In this document: in pieces, positions 22,743 through 33,097 of the stretch
How positions within the stretch are numbered: the first letter of the stretch is position 1
Layout: the number at the start of each line of letters is the position of its first letter
NCBI GenBank assembly: GCA_020744425.1
Contig: JAGMUV010000003.1
Coordinates: 4,154,001 to 4,218,000, forward strand
Direction: 5' to 3'
Length of the DNA stretch: 64,000 bases
DNA from: Dactylonectria macrodidyma
Taxonomy: Eukaryota; Ascomycota; Sordariomycetes; Hypocreales; Nectriaceae
Position numbers and translations under genes: made by a program
The notes under the pieces: model-generated
Database searches by the model: none
What the model was told of the DNA's origin: nothing
Seen by the model: the letters and a program-made list of their open reading frames with translations, nothing else

Positions 22743-24002
22743 ATGAAAGATATGCGTGTCCTCATCAGCGGAGCAGGCATCGCTGGCCCAACACTGGCAT
22801 GGTTCCTCGCCAGAACTGGTGCACGCGTCACCATCGTCGAAAAGAGCCAGTCCATCCTACCGCACGGCCAAAATATCGACATCCAAGGCAGCGCGCTTCG
22901 TGTCATTGAGAAAATGGGGCTCATGGAGCAGCTCCGGCGGTTCAACACTACGGAAAAGGGCACGCAGTTCATCGGCCCGAGCGGACGACCGTGTGCGCTG
23001 TTCCCCATCACGAAGGACTCGCATGCGTCGCTTACGTCCGAGTTTGAGATTCTGAGGGGGGATTTGGCCATGGTTCTGCATGAGGCGACGAAGGATCACC
23101 CGAATGTCGACTATCTGCTAGGCACCACCATAGACGAAGTCGTCACAAACAATGAAAAATCGGTCACAGTTAGGCTGAACAACGGCGACGTGCGAGAATT
23201 CGACCTCCTCGTCGCGGCAGATGGCCAGTGGTCCAAGATTCGAAAACAATGTTTCCCTTCAGACTCTGTCCGCGTCATCGACAAGAACATGTACGTCGCC
23301 TACTGGACCATTCCTCGCATACCTGGCGACAATGACTTGTGGAACATCTACATGGCTCTCCAATCGAGACTGCTCAGCACCAGGCCCGACCCGCACGGCA
23401 CCATCAGGGCAATGCTTACTCGAATGCCCTGCAACGATGCTCAGAGCAAAGCGTGGAAGGAAGCTTGCAAGAGCGACAGACAGACGCAGCAAGACCTCCT
23501 TAGGCGGGAGTTTGGAGATGCCGGCTGGGAGGCCAAGAGGCTGTTAGGCGCCATGGATCAAGCGCCTGACTTTTACTTCCACGCCGTTCAACAAATCCGC
23601 ATGTCGAAATGGTCAGCCTCTCGCATCGTCTGTCTCGGAGACGCCGCCTACGCCCCAACGCCTCTCACGGGGATGGGCACTTCTCTGGCCATCACTGGAG
23701 CCTATGTGCTGGCGGGCGAACTAAGCAAGCTCACGGACGGTGAGCATCCTGCCAGGGCGTTGGGCGCCTATGAAAATGCGTTTCGCCCGTTTGTCGAGGA
23801 GATACAGAAGATACCCTCCTTCATCCCGGATGTTATGCATCCAGAGACGGCGTGGAAGAGGTGGCTCCTCCAAGCCTTTATATGGACGCTCTCTAAGGTG
23901 GTGTCGAGGCTTGCAGCAGTTCCATGGATGGCAAAGATTTTGAAACAGAATGACGAGGATTTCCCACTGCCAAAGTACAGGTACCTAGGACTCGACGAAT
24001 GA
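22743..24002 (+). CDS. FAD-dependent monooxygenase (aromatic hydroxylase / TetX-like)
   Basis: Class A flavin monooxygenase, 419 aa, single exon; hydroxylates a small, probably aromatic or polyketide-like substrate using NAD(P)H and O2. Rossmann motif GAGIAG at 10-15 (MRVLISGAGIAGPTLAWFLA), glutamate-ending second strand (VTIVEK), the DG motif (DLLVAADGQWSKIR) and the GD motif (RIVCLGDAAYAPTPLTGMGT) are all present. The frame remains open upstream, but the ATG at 22743 puts the FAD motif at the normal distance from the N-terminus. The preceding open stretch to 22566 has no homology-like content. Divergent from its probable regulator. Downstream, in convergent orientation, lies an NmrA-like gene. 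The substrate is unknown. Confidence 0.92.
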   Translation: MKDMRVLISGAGIAGPTLAWFLARTGARVTIVEKSQSILPHGQNIDIQGSALRVIEKMGLMEQLRRFNTTEKGTQFIGPSGRPCALFPITKDSHASLTSEFEILRGDLAMVLHEATKDHPNVDYLLGTTIDEVVTNNEKSVTVRLNNGDVREFDLLVAADGQWSKIRKQCFPSDSVRVIDKNMYVAYWTIPRIPGDNDLWNIYMALQSRLLSTRPDPHGTIRAMLTRMPCNDAQSKAWKEACKSDRQTQQDLLRREFGDAGWEAKRLLGAMDQAPDFYFHAVQQIRMSKWSASRIVCLGDAAYAPTPLTGMGTSLAITGAYVLAGELSKLTDGEHPARALGAYENAFRPFVEEIQKIPSFIPDVMHPETAWKRWLLQAFIWTLSKVVSRLAAVPWMAKILKQNDEDFPLPKYRYLGLDE

Positions 24003-24307
24003 CGGCTTAGAAATAAATCACAATCCCCTCTCCTCTCTACAAAGTGGCGTCCGCGCGTCCTTCCCCGATGTCAAAGCGGCTCGAGTTATGACAAATAATG
24101 TGCAGCCTATTAATGAAGACTTTTATGACAATTAGAAATAGAGAAAGAACCATTGTGATGATTCAGCTTGAATAAAAATCCTCCTGGACTTGGTCGGTCG
24201 TGTTGCTAAAAAAGGGCAGAAGAGCATTCTTGTATGGTGATGCACTCGAGTGTTCCTGTTGCTGGCATCGATACAAAACGGGATGCTCGTCGTAAGCTAC
24301 AATAAAT
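24003..24307. other. Convergent 3' intergenic region
   Basis: Terminal region between the monooxygenase (+) and the NmrA-like gene (-). Nothing recognisable beyond AT-rich tails with AATAAA-like words such as AATAAA at 24171. Confidence 0.5.
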
Positions 24308-25500
24308 CTAATGGTGGTGTTTAGCCTTCTTCTTCGGGCGCAGTTCCGTCTGATACATTTGGAAAAACGTCTCCATCTCCGTTGGGTGCTCGCCAGTAAC
24401 ATCGTGGAAGGCAGTAGTCGCGATGTAGTTTGTCTTTCCCTCGCGTACCAGGCTGTAGTATTCGAGAACGTATTTTTGTTCCGACTGGTCGCTTTCTGAC
24501 TGAGCCTTCAAAACTCTCCTCGCTTCGGCCCTAAAGAGGCTAATTAGTATCGTGCGTATGATCTGGAACGCTACGTTTAGACTTACTCTGAGATGTTCTC
24601 AAACGTCAGTTCTGTCCCAAGGGTCTTGCTCGCAGCCGTGGCGAGCTCATTTCCTGCGCAAAGAATTGGACCTGGCACCAATCTTATCAGCAACTAAAGT
24701 CCTCAACTGAAGCCGCAAACCTTACCCGTCACTATCATCATCTGCCCACGGTGTCTGTCGTCGAAGCCATGTTCACCCTTGCCTGTGAGAACGTGGGCCG
24801 CGACTTGCGCAACGTCCTACTCACCAAGTCAGTTCCGTACTGAAATGAACCACGAGGGGAATCTTACTCCAAGCGCAACTGGTGCAAATTTGTGCTTGTC
24901 GCCAATAGGCAACGGAAGAATGCCCTCCTCCTTAGCCTGAGGTGCATACAGGAGAAGGTTCTCGGCATAGAAGCCGGCGCTGCAAGACATTAATTCTCAT
25001 TCTTCTTGAAGTTACACGAAGAAATCTCACCGAATGACGCAAGGCGAGCCTCCAGCTGCAGTGCTAGCATCGCCCTTGGCCTCCAAAACAAGACTCTCCA
25101 GGTTGATAAACTCGCGGAGATGAGGATGTCTCCGGGGGTCCGCGTAGTCACAGCCCGCCGAGCTAATCAGACAGATGTTACCAATATCTGCCCGCTTAGC
25201 CGCGTGGGCCAGCTCGGAACAAATGTCAAACTTGTCTTCATGCGCCGGCGGAACGAGGCAGAGTGTATCGCAGCCCGTGTCTTTGAGTGTCTTGGTCAAC
25301 GCGCGGACGCGCCCGACGACGTGGGGGACGATGGTTGCTCCGAGGCCTTGTAGCTCCTGGGCTCGGTCGGATTTGGGGTCCAGAGAGAGCCCGACGACAG
25401 ACTTGATTTTACTGGAAAAGTCTTCGTTCGTGAGGATGAGCTCGGCAATGAGGAAGCCCGTCTGGCCATCAACGGCCGTGATGCAAACCTTTCGCGACAT
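24308..25500 (-). CDS. NmrA-like NAD(P)-binding protein
   Basis: Atypical short-chain dehydrogenase of the NmrA/HSCARG class, 326 aa; such proteins act as redox sensors or as reductases. Minus-strand coding segments 25500-25031, 24979-24868, 24816-24726, 24671-24587 and 24530-24308 close in frame. N-terminal Rossmann motif KVCITAVDGQTGFLIAELIL, then CDTLCLVPPAHED and NICLISSAGCDYAD. The AGFYAENLLLYAPQAKEEG block and the KFAPVALGDVAQVAAHVL block are typical of the family. The protein ends in a lysine/histidine-rich tail (KKKAKHHH). No canonical catalytic YxxxK is evident. The start at 25500 was chosen because the upstream extension lacks an ATG. Its neighbour is the FAD monooxygenase, so a role in the same small pathway is possible but unproven. 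Confidence 0.88.
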
Positions 25501-26212
25501 GTTGGTGGATGTCAATGATCTCAGCGTTAATCGAGTATTAAGTTATGTCAAATTTGACAAGCAGTCGAGGGTGAAAAGCTAGGAAAGGAGTCCCTTCTAT
25601 TAACTATGAAATCAGCGCGGCGGTAGTAACTTCTGTTGCTGTTGGTTTTTGGTGAGACAACTTGCGTGTCCATGAGATCAGAGTGACATTAGACTGCTCC
25701 CTCAATATGCCAAGCTGAAAGCTATTGGTGGGCGGGGTCTGCAAACAAAAGCAAAGCGCAGGTAGTTTCAGTGCATCAAGCGCTCACGATGACGATTTCG
25801 TGTTACAAGACCGTCATAGAAGTCAGCCACCTCCCAGCCACAGAAGAGAACAAACAATGACCGGCCAATATCACTGACAAAGGACTTCGCGTAGTCACCT
25901 TAGAGAAAATTCACAATGACGCCTATTGTTCAAGTCCAAATAGTGACCTAGTCACATCAAAGTTGCACACACCTGCGCACCAGCATGACGACAAAGTTGT
26001 CAAGCCTCGGTAATTCCAGTCCGTGTATTGATTGGCAGGGCTGATAATTGACTTGGGCGCACCAATTTTTGACCTACTCATCGGACCTGAACGGGGCTTC
26101 AGGTGCATACAAATAGCAACATGAGTGTCAGATGCTTTACAGAATGACGCTGGCTTTGTTTCTCTGTCCATTACATGCTGGCATATATTCATATCTCCAC
26201 GTACCCCCGCCG
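25501..26212. other. Intergenic region upstream of the NmrA-like gene
   Basis: No supported gene. The minus-strand frame at 25923-26258 overlaps the end of the GFA-domain gene in another frame and is a shadow. I see no clear element. Confidence 0.5.
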
Positions 26213-26845
26213 TTAAGGCTCCTCTAGAAGTTGGCTCTTTCCATCCAGGCCCGACCATTTGGGGTTCCCATCCGGAATGTCAACAACTCGCTGAGAGTAA
26301 AAGATATGGCACCTATGATCTAGTCAGAAATGATATTTAGTCCGTTACTATGTTTCCAACGCACCTGGCCTGAAATTTGTGTACTAAGTCATCGTTCAGG
26401 GTAAGAAGGGTAGGAAAAACCAAAGCCATGTTTCGTCCCTCATCCATAATGTGGGAGCCGCAGTTGGAGCAGCTAACTTTGCAAGGAAGCTGGTGATCAG
26501 GGCTCTTGGAGCTTGAATTGTAGAAACGCAGTCCTTGGCTGCCGTTTTCAAACGCGACGTCTGCTTTCTCAACTATCGCCGCCCATTGAAACGGTGCACC
26601 TTCGAAAGTATTAGCCTAGACTCGCCGAGTTTGCTAATGGACTCACCATGCAAGACTTGGCAGCCGCGGCAGTGGCAATACTTTGAGGATAGCGGTTGGT
26701 CGCGACTTAGCCAGAACTTGATTTTGCCGCAGTGGCACGAGCCTTGGATCTTGCGATTGAATTGCTCGCGTTCGGTGGAGGAGCTGTGTGCCGATTGGTA
26801 CGGTGGTTTTGTTTGCCATGTTTTGTCCGATTCAACAGAAGCCAT
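26213..26845 (-). CDS. GFA/CENP-V-domain protein
   Basis: Zinc-binding protein of the glutathione-dependent formaldehyde-activating (GFA) fold, 177 aa. Minus-strand segments 26845-26647, 26599-26365 and 26312-26213 close in frame. The zinc ligands are visible in order: GSCHCGKIKFW, then KYCHCRGCQVLHGAPFQW, then VSCSNCGSHI. The C-terminal block CHIFYSQRVVDIPDGNPKW is typical of fungal members. The start at 26845 (AAAATGGC context) was chosen; an upstream ATG at 26962 in the same frame would add 39 residues without homology-like content. Fungal GFA proteins are often associated with detoxification or secondary metabolism, but the reaction is unproven for most, including this one. Confidence 0.88.
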
Positions 26846-27281
26846 TTTCTTTGAAGGTATCTTTGCAATGCCTGGATATATGTTTGGTTGGTGGGTGGTG
26901 AGATGATGTGGTTTCGATTCAACCGACGACCTCAAATTCCTGTGACTGGGTCTGTGCATCATAGTGACGCAATTCTCACCGGTCTGCTACAGCGCACAAT
27001 TGAGCAGTTTCGTTCGTTGGATAAGGTAACAAACAGCAGCCAGGTGATGAATTGTCGATCATATTGTCAGAAGTGATATGCGTAAGCCGGTGGTAGAGAT
27101 TGGATTGTTTAAGAGTCAATTATGAGCGGTATTCCCGGCCGGGATTTGGCGCGGAGGTCCAGACCTTCTCAGGTGAAGCCTAGCGTGAGACAAATATTTA
27201 ATACTCCTCGTTTATACCATGATGAAGGAATACTAGCAACCTAAGAATTGTTTAATGGAAGAGTTGTGACGAGGAGCGAGT
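26846..27281. other. Intergenic region upstream of the GFA gene
   Basis: No supported gene or clear element. Confidence 0.5.
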
Positions 27282-28235
27282 TCATTCATCCTCTCCATGT
27301 ACTTGTTTCCATTCTCGCAATATTCTCGCATTTTCTTCACATCTCATCGCCTTCGCCAATTCCTCTGCATCTGCATCTGCAACATTTTGTGCAGTCTTGA
27401 CTGTCGGCTTTGCTCCCCTCTCTAGCAGCCAACTTACCACGCCAGCTCCATTCTCCTTTACAGCAGCGTAGCATAATGGTGTCCCCCAGTGATACGCGGG
27501 ATGGGGTGTAGCAGAATCCATCGCGTTGACATCGAGCTTCATTTCATCAACGAGAAAAATTAACATTTCTGCTCGCTCTTTTCTCATCCTAGCATAACCT
27601 GAAGATCCTTCATCCTCGACCTCACAGCATGTTTCCACATCATAGCCTTCTTGACTATCAATGAACGGATCTGTTCCAAACGCCGCTGCTTCCCCTGCTG
27701 CTCGATGAAGCGCCCTCCTCCCGAGAAGTGCCCCCTTTTCTTGTAAATAACGAAACGATGTGACAGAGCCTCTGACAGCACACGTCTCTAGCAAGGGAGC
27801 TGGCTGCGGGAAGAGGGCGTAATCGTCTATCTCACCATCGGTAACTCGTGCACCGTGTTCAACTAGCCAGCGAATCAACTGGCCATCGTTGCAGACGAGG
27901 TCGATTAACTTGCGGGCTTGACCGAGGAGACCACCATCCTCGGCCTGGTTAATATCCCACCCATGCGCCAGAAGCAGCTCAATGAGAGCGATTGAGGGGT
28001 TTTCGCTAATGGCAAGGGGTGAAAGAGACGTGATGGGTGCTTGCTCATGTTCTAGCAGATATCTCACTAGGTCAATGCTCCCACGGCGGATGCACTGCCC
28101 CAGCGCCGACGGAAGCAATTGCTGAAGAGAGGAGGGAGAGTTGTCCTTGACAGTTTCTAGCGCGGCGATGAGCCGGGCCAGGGAATTCTCCCTGATAGCC
28201 TCATTGATCATGCGACGAGAGTTTTGAGACTGCAT
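27282..28235 (-). CDS. Ankyrin-repeat protein
   Basis: Single-exon protein of 317 aa. Ankyrin-type helices run through most of it: GSIDLVRYLLEHEQAPITSL at about 50-70, PSIALIELLLAHGWDINQAE at about 80-100, GQLIRWLVEHGARVTDGEID, then HWGTPLCYAAVKENGAGVV with WLLERGAKP near 280-300. No enzymatic domain, signal peptide or membrane segment. An acidic insert (about 205-215) sits between repeats. Likely a protein-binding scaffold; the partner is unknown. The ATG at 28235 is the first in frame, and a few more in-frame methionines lie within the first 10 codons. Confidence 0.85.
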   Translation of the reverse strand: MQSQNSRRMINEAIRENSLARLIAALETVKDNSPSSLQQLLPSALGQCIRRGSIDLVRYLLEHEQAPITSLSPLAISENPSIALIELLLAHGWDINQAEDGGLLGQARKLIDLVCNDGQLIRWLVEHGARVTDGEIDDYALFPQPAPLLETCAVRGSVTSFRYLQEKGALLGRRALHRAAGEAAAFGTDPFIDSQEGYDVETCCEVEDEGSSGYARMRKERAEMLIFLVDEMKLDVNAMDSATPHPAYHWGTPLCYAAVKENGAGVVSWLLERGAKPTVKTAQNVADADAEELAKAMRCEENARILREWKQVHGEDE

Positions 28236-29430
28236 AGCCTTGATCGTTCGGGCTGTTGATGTATAACTTCTCTGGGTTGAGGTGCTTGATAGGTCGCTGT
28301 GATGAAGCAGGCTTGCTGTGTGAAGTGACCGAGATTTCTAGTCGTGCCCAGGCTTGCTGGTGGCTCTTGAAAAATCCGTGCAAACTATCAGATGTCAACG
28401 AAAATAGATTGCTGAAACAGGGTGAACCTTAAATTTTTGCGGTTGTTTCCTAGCCAAGCCGAGCAGGTCAGCCTGTCGGCCCGACAAATTTCTGATTACA
28501 AACTTAAGACGATTAATGCCGCAGGTACCAAGTTGAGAACAGAGAAGAACAATGATTGCAGGCTAAATCATCTATGCACGAGGTTACGCATTCAGTCGTT
28601 TACAGTTATTGCTACCGCAGTCTCGTCAAGGATTTGAGCCACAAGGTGTCCAAAAAATAGTAGTGTCAGCGAAATGTACACAGGCCTGATACCGCTCAGT
28701 TCCCTTAGCCATTTATCTCTGGGAATATTCTTTCCCATAAGAGAAGCTGGTCAAAGGATACAATGCACAAGTGTGGCATATCGAAGGCCCAATGCCAGGC
28801 AGCACCAGAGATAGTATTTGGTTGAGAGAACTTGTGATTTGATACGTCACAAAATGACAGAGTTAAAGGTGTTATACTTATCCTATTTAGAATTCTGGTA
28901 AATTACAATTCAATGCCCTTGGCGTTTCAGGATTGGTGTCTTTTCGTCGATATTTGCTACATTTCTCGCCAATACGAGTTTTGGTAACAGAACCCTTGCT
29001 ATCTACGAACTCAAACCTCCACCACCAAATGTGAACTAGGGCATGGTTATGCTCACCATACACGCTTGATGTCTACTGAGACGCTTCAACTCATAGATGA
29101 CATGGGCCTAGGACTGGACTTGAACCAGTCACATCTTCATAACAAGGGTTGACGCGGCTTGTCCGAATGTGTTTGTCTATTCTCCAACAAACCGAGTTGG
29201 CGAGTAAGCGAAGCCAGCATCATCGGGCGACAGCTTCTCCGTATTCAGGACAGAGATGGAGTCAACGTCCGCGATAGATGGATCTTTCTGTTAAATCTCT
29301 TGCCAGCGACTCAATTATCTTGAAACTTCTTGCCTATATAATGTAGTCAACGAACCTCGGTGGCTGAGAAGTTCATCAATTTATTCCCCCGACTTTCATT
29401 CATTCCAGCTCTCATTAACCAAAAATCAAC
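28236..29430. other. Intergenic region, 1.2 kb
   Basis: No supported gene. Short frames are random. A tRNA-like 3' half (29105-29150, minus strand) was considered and rejected. A TATA box for the downstream secreted protein lies near the end. Confidence 0.5.
29335..29341 (+). promoter_or_regulatory. TATA box before the secreted-protein gene
   Basis: TATATAA 90 bp upstream of the ATG at 29431, followed by a pyrimidine-rich stretch (CATTCATTCCAGCTCTC), a common fungal core-promoter layout. Confidence 0.45.
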
Positions 29431-30580
29431 ATGGTCCATCTTACCACTCTTTTTCTCACTTTGGCTTGTTCTGCCTTGGCGTCTCCCTTTGTGAGGCAAC
29501 ACGGCGAGAGACACCTGGAACGCAGAGGGATCCCATCATTGCCCGATGCCAACGTCACAATCCTCCATGATGTTGAAGCTACCGTATACGACAGGTCCAT
29601 CACAAAGGCGAACGCTAAGCCCAGCTTCATCTGCGACGCAACTTGTAAGGCCTGTGTGGCCGACACTACGTCGAAGAAAGGCAGAGGGAAACTTACTTCT
29701 CGTTCGTGGGCAGAGCACAAGCCGACACTCAATGAAAGGACCTTAGATGACATTGAGGACCTTTGGGGCGGACCAGGGGAGACAGATGACTACATCATGA
29801 CTCAGATCAACACTGTTGCTGGGAAAGGTGATGAGCTGGACTGGCACCTGCTCCAACATGACGCTGTCTCAGGGCAAGGACCTTGGAACGGCAAGCCTTC
29901 GCGAAAGTACATCCGGGGCCTCATGGGGTAAGTGATAAACCGGAATACAGACCAGAGTTTCCCATCGTCTTTCAAGTTGCTAAGCGAGAGAATAGCTGCA
30001 CCGCTGTCGTGATCGTCTCCGATATGGGCTACTGGTATGCCCATTTTGTAAGCCGACTCCACATTTCAACGTACTTTCAGCCGAGTACAGTGTATTCTAA
30101 CTGAGAACCTCAACGCTATAGATGGAAACTGGGTTCCTTGATCTACACGACAACTGGGCGACCAAAATTATTAGGCCTCTTCAGCAGGGCACTGCCAAAT
30201 TCACACTTCCTCGCTCATTGGCTAGCCCCGGTGGCATATTGAACAAAGTAAACAATGTCAGGATTTATGTTTCAACCCCACGTACCAAGACATCCACGGA
30301 GCGAAATCCAGTTCTCCTCTACAAGTCCAAGGTTGACGAACTCATGTCTCACATCACTGGCAGAGGCTCGCCCTTTCAAGGTGCACAGGTAATCACACGA
30401 GGCTACCTAAAGCCCGAGAACGATGCGGATGCCGCGCTATTCCACAACTCCGCCAACGGGAAAGTCTTGATTGAGTACGACAATGACCAGCTTGACATCA
30501 ACGGAAACCAGCCGAACCCTAAGGAGCAGATGTATCGTGTTTGGCTTGAGCACAAGTACTTTGAGCATAGATTTCGCTAA
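29431..30580 (+). CDS. Uncharacterised secreted protein
   Basis: 335 aa from exons 29431-29927, 29996-30047 and 30122-30580. Residues 1-17 form a clear signal peptide (MVHLTTLFLTLACSALAS). A basic dibasic-rich stretch follows (RQHGERHLERRG), a possible Kex2 pro-region. A short cysteine pair motif CDATCKACVADT occurs near 70-80. The second exon is only 52 nt and restores CTAVVIVSDMGYWYAHF. The C-terminal half (FTLPRSLASPGGILN; VLLYKSKVDELM; EQMYRVWLEHKYFEHRF) has no domain I recognise. It sits alone beside a repeat-rich region, a setting where effector-like genes are often found, but no such role can be claimed. A 14-bp duplication spans its stop codon. Confidence 0.8.
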
Positions 30581-30597
30581 CGAAATTTCGCTAACGA
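30571..30597. repeat. 14-bp tandem duplication across a stop codon
   Basis: ATTTCGCTAACGA occurs at 30571-30583 and again at 30585-30597, a 14-bp period that duplicates the last codons and the TAA stop of the secreted-protein gene. It looks like a recent slippage duplication. Confidence 0.7.
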
Positions 30598-30689
30598 AGG
30601 AGGTTCTGCTGGCTGACGAGGGGTTTTTGATTCGTTCGACGATTTTTCCCTCTTTGATTGAGTTTCCTTCCTTCCTGTGCTAGAGATTG

Positions 30690-30708
30690 TATAGAATTAT
30701 ATAGAATT
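30690..30708. repeat. Left copy of 19-bp direct repeat
   Basis: TATAGAATTATATAGAATT; the identical 19-mer is at 31852-31870, 1162 bp away in the same orientation. It brackets the minisatellite and the short ORF. It may be flanking repeats of an element, but the AT-rich, internally repeated sequence also allows chance or slippage. Confidence 0.5.
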
Positions 30709-30922
30709 ATTAAGGTTATGGTCCTTTGGCAGCGCACACTCAGAGAGGGGCCAGAGGTTAAACAGTAAAAAAAAAAAAACAACCAATAGTGAATAACAGT
30801 GTGAGGGCCCAAAACCCAAGCCCAAGGCAACAGCAACTCAGAATGACTAGAGTTTCTACTGCATCATGGTGCACGCCTTGCTGTCCCAATCAACCCTTCG
30901 AGATGCGTCAAGCAGCTGGAAA

Positions 30923-30994
30923 GCTAGATAGAAAAGCTAGATAGAAAAGCTAGATAGGAAAGCTAGATGGAAAAGCTAGATAGAAAAGCTAGAT
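30923..30994. repeat. 13-bp minisatellite
   Basis: Five full units and one partial unit of GCTAGATAGAAAA (variants GCTAGATAGGAAA and GCTAGATGGAAAA) in tandem. Confidence 0.9.
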
Positions 30995-31148
30995 GTCGGA
31001 AGGCAAAATCGTCATGCGATAAAAGCCCCGTGAGGGCTCTGCATTCGTCGCATTCCAAGCTCGTCGCAATTCCAAGTCGCAATTCAATTACCGCTTTGCA
31101 ATTCCCGTCACATCGCAATTCAACTGCTCGCGATACAACCGACTCACA

Positions 31149-31562
31149 ATGACCCCCCCCGACCAAACAAACGACACAATGCGCGTGCGGCGCATCGCGC
31201 GACAGCCCGGCGGACCCTCGCCGACACTAGCATACGAGAATCGTCTTGCATATACGCTAGCCAAAAGAATCGAAGAAGATCGAAGCCTGCTTCCTAGGCT
31301 ACAAAGAGCATCTCGCCTATCTGGCCTAGAACGCATAACAGAGGCTGAGTTCAGCCGGCCTGGTCGCAAGAGGCTTATCCAGCTAGCGATCTTCAACTGC
31401 CGCATCCTCCAAGAGAACCTGTTCCCACAAGCCCCGCTAGATGAGGATACAATCCGATGGATTGAGATGGAGCAAGTCTCATTAGAGGAATTGGCTCAAA
31501 GGGAGAAATGGAAGGAAACGACAACTATCGATAACGCCTTCCTCGATAACCTAAAGAGCTAA
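31149..31562 (+). CDS. Short hypothetical ORF, possibly repeat-associated
   Basis: 137 codons, single exon, beginning MTPPDQTNDTMRVRR. The sequence has coding character, with well-formed helical segments (ENRLAYTLAKRIEEDRSLLP; RKRLIQLAIFNCRILQENLF; IRWIEMEQVSLEELAQ) and few rare residues. No known domain is recognised. It lies between the 19-bp direct repeats and directly after the minisatellite, with a string of AATTC-containing words upstream, so it may belong to a repeated genomic element rather than being a normal host gene. No function proposed. Confidence 0.45.
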   Translation: MTPPDQTNDTMRVRRIARQPGGPSPTLAYENRLAYTLAKRIEEDRSLLPRLQRASRLSGLERITEAEFSRPGRKRLIQLAIFNCRILQENLFPQAPLDEDTIRWIEMEQVSLEELAQREKWKETTTIDNAFLDNLKS

Positions 31563-31851
31563 CTGTGACGCATGGGTCATGCAGTTATGGGCCGACGTTG
31601 TGCTGATCAATATGCAGCCGAAGGAGTGATGACCGCGTTGGAAACCAAGGGAATCCTGCTGCTTGGTAGAACGGTTGAAGGATTTGGCGGAGGAAGGTTG
31701 GTTCTAAGGGAGGAGGGATAAGAGTCTATCTGTAACTAGGTCGACCAATCAATCGAGTCCTTCGTCTCAAGACAACTCAAGCAATGCAAACACGTGATAC
31801 AGAAACGCGGCAGCGCAGAAACAAAAGTCCGAACAGTGGTTTCAACAGCGA

Positions 31852-31870
31852 TATAGAATTATATAGAATT
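31852..31870. repeat. Right copy of 19-bp direct repeat
   Basis: Second exact copy of TATAGAATTATATAGAATT. Confidence 0.5.
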
Positions 31871-33097
31871 GAATCAGCCAATACCAAACTAGATCAAGCA
31901 TCTAATAAGACGCTTTCCTAGTGATTATGAAATAATTGGCTTCTCTGCCTCTACCGTATTTATGCTATAGTAGCTGCAGCTAGCTCTATTAAAGGTAGCT
32001 AGATAATTACTCTTTCAATTAGCTCCTTTTTTTCTAGAGAATAATTACCTCGTCGTTTGTTGTTTCTTCATCGTCCGCCAAGGCCGTTTTTATAGTAACT
32101 AAGTAAAACACTATTATTAATAAAACTTGTAAATATGAGAGTTATAATAATACTGATATTATATAGATTGGCTTCAGTGTTGTTAGTGATAATAGAATTA
32201 AGCTCAGAATTGCCTCTCTTATTAAGAAGAAGATACAAAGAGATCAGATCTGGGATGTAGCATAACCCGCCTATTCGCTGCTGTCTATTATCTATAACGC
32301 TTTGGGATACGAGTGACATAACTACCACTCCCAGGCAGTATAGCTAGAAGCTCTGGAATAGTACCGCTATTGATATTAGAATTATATCTAAACATGGAAG
32401 ATCCAAGAGCTGCAGAGGCAGCGAAAGTATAAATCCCCTAGTTGTAGACTGAAGGAGGCGCGAGGTTGGCCAAATGGTACTTCGGTCGGGGAAAAACGTT
32501 CTTCATCATGCTCGCATCGTGTGTCTGTTTTTGCTAGATGAGAATGACGCTATATAGTTGCCGAGATGTGATGTGGAAGAAGCATTGACCCTTCTGGGAG
32601 AAATAGAAACGATGGAGAAAGAACATGGTTAATATGTACTCCACTATTCACTCTATCCTGCTTGTTGTGCCCTAGATTATTACCCTAGACTACCTTAATT
32701 CCCTAGCCTCACTCACATGCCTATAGACTTGGCTCCTGATTGATGACCGGTAAATGACTTCTCCGCCGCTAGCAAATGCCCGGAAGTCACTCAGCGTCAT
32801 CATCGAAAAATGGTCTAGAACCCAGTAGTCCCATGTTGCTTGCGAGCACTCTCTACCTAGGCCCTTCTCGTACCAAGTGATTTAATCAATGGAGATGGTC
32901 TTTGAGTGATCAAGGAGCGAGTTAGGGGATGAGTACAAAGCGATGGTTCGTCAATCGCGTTAGTAGAAAATGATACAACCTAACGAAGTTGTCGAACTAG
33001 AAAATGGCAAATGAACCGTAAAACCCCCATCAAGTTGCGAAAGCCCAGTCAAGCACAGTATAATATCCGCCTAAGCCAATTTGGTCAGGAGTAAAGG
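31871..33097. other. AT-rich, possibly RIP-degraded intergenic DNA
   Basis: From about 31880 to 32400 the sequence is markedly AT- and TpA-rich (runs such as TAGCTGCAGCTAGCTC, TTATAATAATACTGATATTA) with stops in all frames. This is typical of old transposon copies altered by repeat-induced point mutation. No reading frame of a transposase or polymerase survives. The remainder to 33097 has no supported gene. Confidence 0.45.

Noticed and set aside
29101..29180. tRNA-like sequence on the minus strand with a good T-arm (ACTGG TTCAAGT CCAGT)
   Set aside because: The 5' acceptor strand complementary to CCTAGGC and a proper A box are missing within tRNA distance, so only a 3' half resembles a tRNA.
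31880..32400. Transposase or reverse transcriptase in the AT-rich area
   Set aside because: Stops in all frames and no catalytic motif; only a degraded repeat can be argued.
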